Positions 8,496 through 11,647 of a stretch of 11,647 nucleotides of DNA are shown here, in pieces (positions within the stretch are counted from its first letter, which is position 1; every line of letters starts with the position of its first letter). Source of the DNA: Funneliformis mosseae (Eukaryota; Glomeromycota; Glomeromycetes; Glomerales; Glomeraceae); contig CAJVPP010003432.1 of the NCBI GenBank assembly GCA_910592005.1, positions 1 through 11,647 on the forward strand, in the 5' to 3' direction. The translations under genes and the position numbers were made by a program. A model generated the notes under the pieces. That model ran no database searches. It saw nothing but the letters and a program-made list of their open reading frames with translations, and was not told where the DNA came from.

Positions 8496-8625
8496 TCATT
8501 ATTTCTAAAAGTAAATCCATCTATTTTTAGGATAAATAAAAAGTTAAAAATTAATTAAAACAATAAAGAAACAATAATAATACTATATAAATTTCATCTT
8601 TTCTATATAATCCTCCTTTTTAATC

Positions 8626-11620
8626 TCATTCAATAATTTTTTTAGCTGAGTTTGTACTTTCAGAAGCTATAGTACATGTAGTACTTACAAAATTCAAAGC
8701 CTTATTCAGAGAATGCAATAAACTTCTTGCAGTTGAAAGGTCTTTTTCTAATTTGATAAGTTTAAAGGTATTTAATTAATATTTCTTATCTGATTCTTTT
8801 TAGCTCATTGTAGTTATCAGAATCTAGATCCTATTATAACCTCCTGATTTTTTGACTGATCTTTATTCACTGCAGCTTAAGCCGTAAAATCTCTTTGTGT
8901 AAAGGTGTTAGTACTTTAATCAAATCCTTAACTTTTTTTATATAAATTTCAGCTAGTACTTTCATATTTGAACGATCTAAAATTGGAGTCATTAGTATTG
9001 GTTTTGTGATATTAGTTTTGTCCTTCTCTTTTTTCTTACTTCAAAATATGATTTAATAAATTCTTTGTCAAGCTTTACCTTTTTTAGTAAGTGTATTATT
9101 CATTTATTAATAAAAATCACCTTCTAATCAAATTGAAGACCTTGAAAATTCATGAGTAATTGTATTTTATTTGTGTTAAAAAATGCTTTGAAAATAACAG
9201 ATTTATTTTTTTTTACTTAATTAAAATTAGTAATTCAGTTTGTATCATCAACTAGTATATTATATTATTTATGAAATGCATTATATATTCTAACTGCCAT
9301 AAAGTATAATGCGTAAATGTCCTTTGATATTATTAATAATTTGCGAACAAGAGAGAAAAACCAGTAATAGTTACAATGGCATTAGCTAGTGCAATTAGTG
9401 ACACATGTATTAGGATGTGAAGTTCTGAAAATTTATTATCATTTTTACACTATTAAACAAATAGCCTAATAAATTAACAATATTTACTGCTATTAACTTT
9501 TCTTTTTCCATAAATATTATTCCTTTGAATGTAACATGTTAGATGTCATCACATATAACAACTTGATAAATTTTTCCTGATTCAATAAGTATTCTCATGA
9601 TAGACAAAAGAGCCTGAATTGCTTTCGCTAATATCTTCAGGATAATCTCAGATTCATTAACCTCTTCTTCTTTCTCTACATCTTCTAAACTATTATTTTA
9701 CTTGCTATATATGTGGCTATATATAGCTTATCCAACTTGCTTAGCTCATTTTCATTCTGAATTTTCTTATCTTGAGTTCCAATAAGTACATCTAAGAATT
9801 CTTGTAGTTTTTCTGCAATCTTTTGTATAATAAAGATTAGTTGATCATTGATAATAGTCACTTCAAGTTTATTTATAAGACGAAATATTTAATGCTTCTG
9901 ATTTTATTATCATTTGATTAAATTTTCCTGTTCTTACTTTATCTACTTTGCTTTAATTTTCGTTATTTGATCTTTTTATAGCGTGTCATTCTAATTAAAG
10001 CAAGATAAATATGAAGAAGAGTTCAGATAACATTGCATAAACTCTTATTATATATGTTTCTCTTACATATATTTGTAACTAATATATAGACTTCTTTCAG
10101 GGATACTTGACAAATTGTATAATAACTTATTGCACTAGTAATAGATAAAAGTACTTCTTTTTTCAAATTAATTTCATTTTTAATTTGTTTAAAGAACTTG
10201 AAGAAAATAAAAATAAAAATTATAATATAAACTAATAACAATTATTATATATATTTACCACATATTATAAATATTAAAAATAAGTTTAAATAATGTTTTT
10301 ATTTACTTTGATTCTTTTCGCATTGTATTTCTAATATAATCATAAAATAGGTTTTTGAAATGAGAAAAAGAGAAGAATCTAGCATTTATCAAGATTAATA
10401 TGTTTTCTAAAATTAGAGTTATATTTACTTTTGATATGTATTCTTTGAAATTATAGTCTTAAGAGAAAACTTCTATTAGATTAAGACATCTGATATCTGA
10501 ATTATTCATAAATGAAGAGATCTTTTCTGAAATGATTTGATATGTTTGGTAAAAGTTAATATAATGATAAAATACTATAATATTCTAAAATAATACAAAT
10601 TTACCATATTTGTGACTTCTTGAATAATATTATAAAAAGAATTAAATATTTGATGATTGAATTTTTATTTAAAAACTAATTGCTATTCTATATCAGTCAA
10701 GCTAAGTTTATTTTGAATAATCTATTATAAAATAGTTATAATAATACAGTAGTTGTCACTCATTATGTCTTCATCTTCATCAGCTTGCTTAATTAAAATT
10801 ATTCTAGGAAATAAAATCATATGAAAGAGTAATAGTCAAAATTAAATAGCCGTTAAATATTTCTTTACTACTTCTTTTTATATTAACATTATATTATTCT
10901 TCTAAGATTATTAGACAAACCAAGTGTATTCATATTACTTGTATTAATCATTTCATTAAATTTCTCCAATACTTTTTAAGGTAACCTTAAAGTAGTGATT
11001 TTTGATTGATATTTTTTTCTTAAAATTTTTAGTTTTTGCAGCATAGATTTTTGCTTTACTTCTTTTTCAAAGTCATTTTAGAGGCAATCTTTCCTGTAAA
11101 ACAAAAAGTAAGCAAACTATTCAAAATAAATAATAATAATAACTTATACTTATATTATTAATCACAATAAATTTCTAAGTATTTCATTACCAATTAATGC
11201 ATAATCTACAGGTATCTTCTGTTTAAGAGCTACCCCTTAAAGCCTTTTAATTGTAGATAAAAAGGCTATCAAATTGATCATATTCATTTTTACTGTAGGT
11301 GTTCGCTTGATCTAACTTTGAGTTAGTCTAAGAAGATATTATACTTCTTCTGATAATATAGAATCTTGATATATTAAGAGTGCAACTGTATGACAATTTC
11401 TGCCTTTGTTTGGGTTAATTTTAACTGATTTTCTAAGTGTAGAGAAAATGATAATCTGAATTGTATAAAGGTGAGTGATAGTGACAAGTAGAAGCGATCC
11501 CTTCAGGATAATATAGTAGCGGTCATAAGTATCTGATTGCTGAGATCGTTCAAAATTATTATACAACTACCCCTTAAATTTTCCAGAAATATAATGTAAC
11601 ACAATATATGATCACCTGTA
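8626..11620 (-). pseudogene. Multi-exon pseudogene for a long helical protein
   Basis: A series of protein-like minus-strand segments runs right to left. 11620-11166: stops at 11569-11567, 11341-11339, 11314-11312 and 11239-11237; includes VKMNMINLIAFLSTIKRL and KIPVDYALIGNEILRNL. Intron 11165-11094, phase consistent. 11093-10900: coiled coil (FEKEVKQKSMLQKLKILRKK). Intron 10604 to about 10522. 10521-10303: open except TAA 10461-10459 (SSFMNNSDIRCLNLIEVFS). Likely intron 10258-10197. 10196-10023: KNEINLKKEVLLSITSAISY. 9888-9688: EKLQEFLDVLIGTQDKKIQN. 9694-9410: one stop (9541-9539), IILKILAKAIQALLSIMRIL and a hydrophobic stretch. Near 9410-9330: HVSLIALANAIVTITGFSLL, possibly membrane-inserting. 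9013-8867 and 8760-8626: amphipathic coiled-coil helices. The order is helices, hydrophobic centre, helices. I do not recognise the family. The N-terminus may lie outside the window. Kept introns show it came from genomic DNA, not a reverse-transcribed mRNA. Confidence 0.55.
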
Positions 11621-11647
11621 AATTTATAAGTGTCAATGATACAAAAA

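Noticed and set aside
8169..8558. Plus-strand ORF of 129 codons starting with TTG
   Set aside because: It has no ATG at its start, a hydrophobic low-variety composition and no recognisable motif. The antisense frame 8495-8139 is far more protein-like.

Overview
The window looks like nuclear DNA of a very AT-rich fungus with small introns. The best guess is an arbuscular mycorrhizal fungus (Glomeromycotina, Rhizophagus-like). This rests on 68-113 nt GT-AG introns, a fungal-type class II lysyl-tRNA synthetase, and two degraded protein families (a Myb/SANT-like protein and a 'DYHNIH ... RING-like' protein) that I associate with that lineage. The species call is inference; no search could be run.

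Only one gene is intact: a seven-exon lysyl-tRNA synthetase on the plus strand (4758-6962, 563 codons plus stop, six introns). Its N-terminus looks like a mitochondrial presequence. Everything else that reads as coding is broken, mostly on the minus strand.

Layout. 1-740 (minus): remnant of a Myb/SANT-like gene, running off the left edge. 737-970 (minus): a coding-like open stretch I cannot assign. 1083-4524: a 3.44-kb DNA element with terminal inverted repeats, flanked by perfect 11-bp direct repeats (TGTAGATTGTA). It carries one degraded, intron-containing gene (4307 down to 1295) for a transposase-like protein with an N-terminal Cys/His region, a coiled coil, a central DYHNIH motif, a YPVENF motif and a C-terminal RING-like finger. 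If the element and one flanking copy are removed, an open minus-strand reading frame continues across the junction (4628-4525 joined to 1071-990). The element therefore appears to have landed in a gene that starts at 4680, back to back with the synthetase and only 77 bp from it. 6963-7610: 3' flank with a candidate poly(A) signal and no gene seen. 7611-8084 (plus): a GC-richer, stop-ridden coding-like island. 8139-8495 (minus): an acidic coding-like fragment. 8626-11620 (minus): a multi-exon pseudogene for a long helical protein with a hydrophobic central part.

The genes do not form a pathway. The picture is one conserved housekeeping gene in decaying, repeat-derived sequence. The most interesting object is the element at 1083-4524: TIRs, an 11-bp target duplication and an interrupted host frame all point to this lineage-specific gene family being a TIR transposon.
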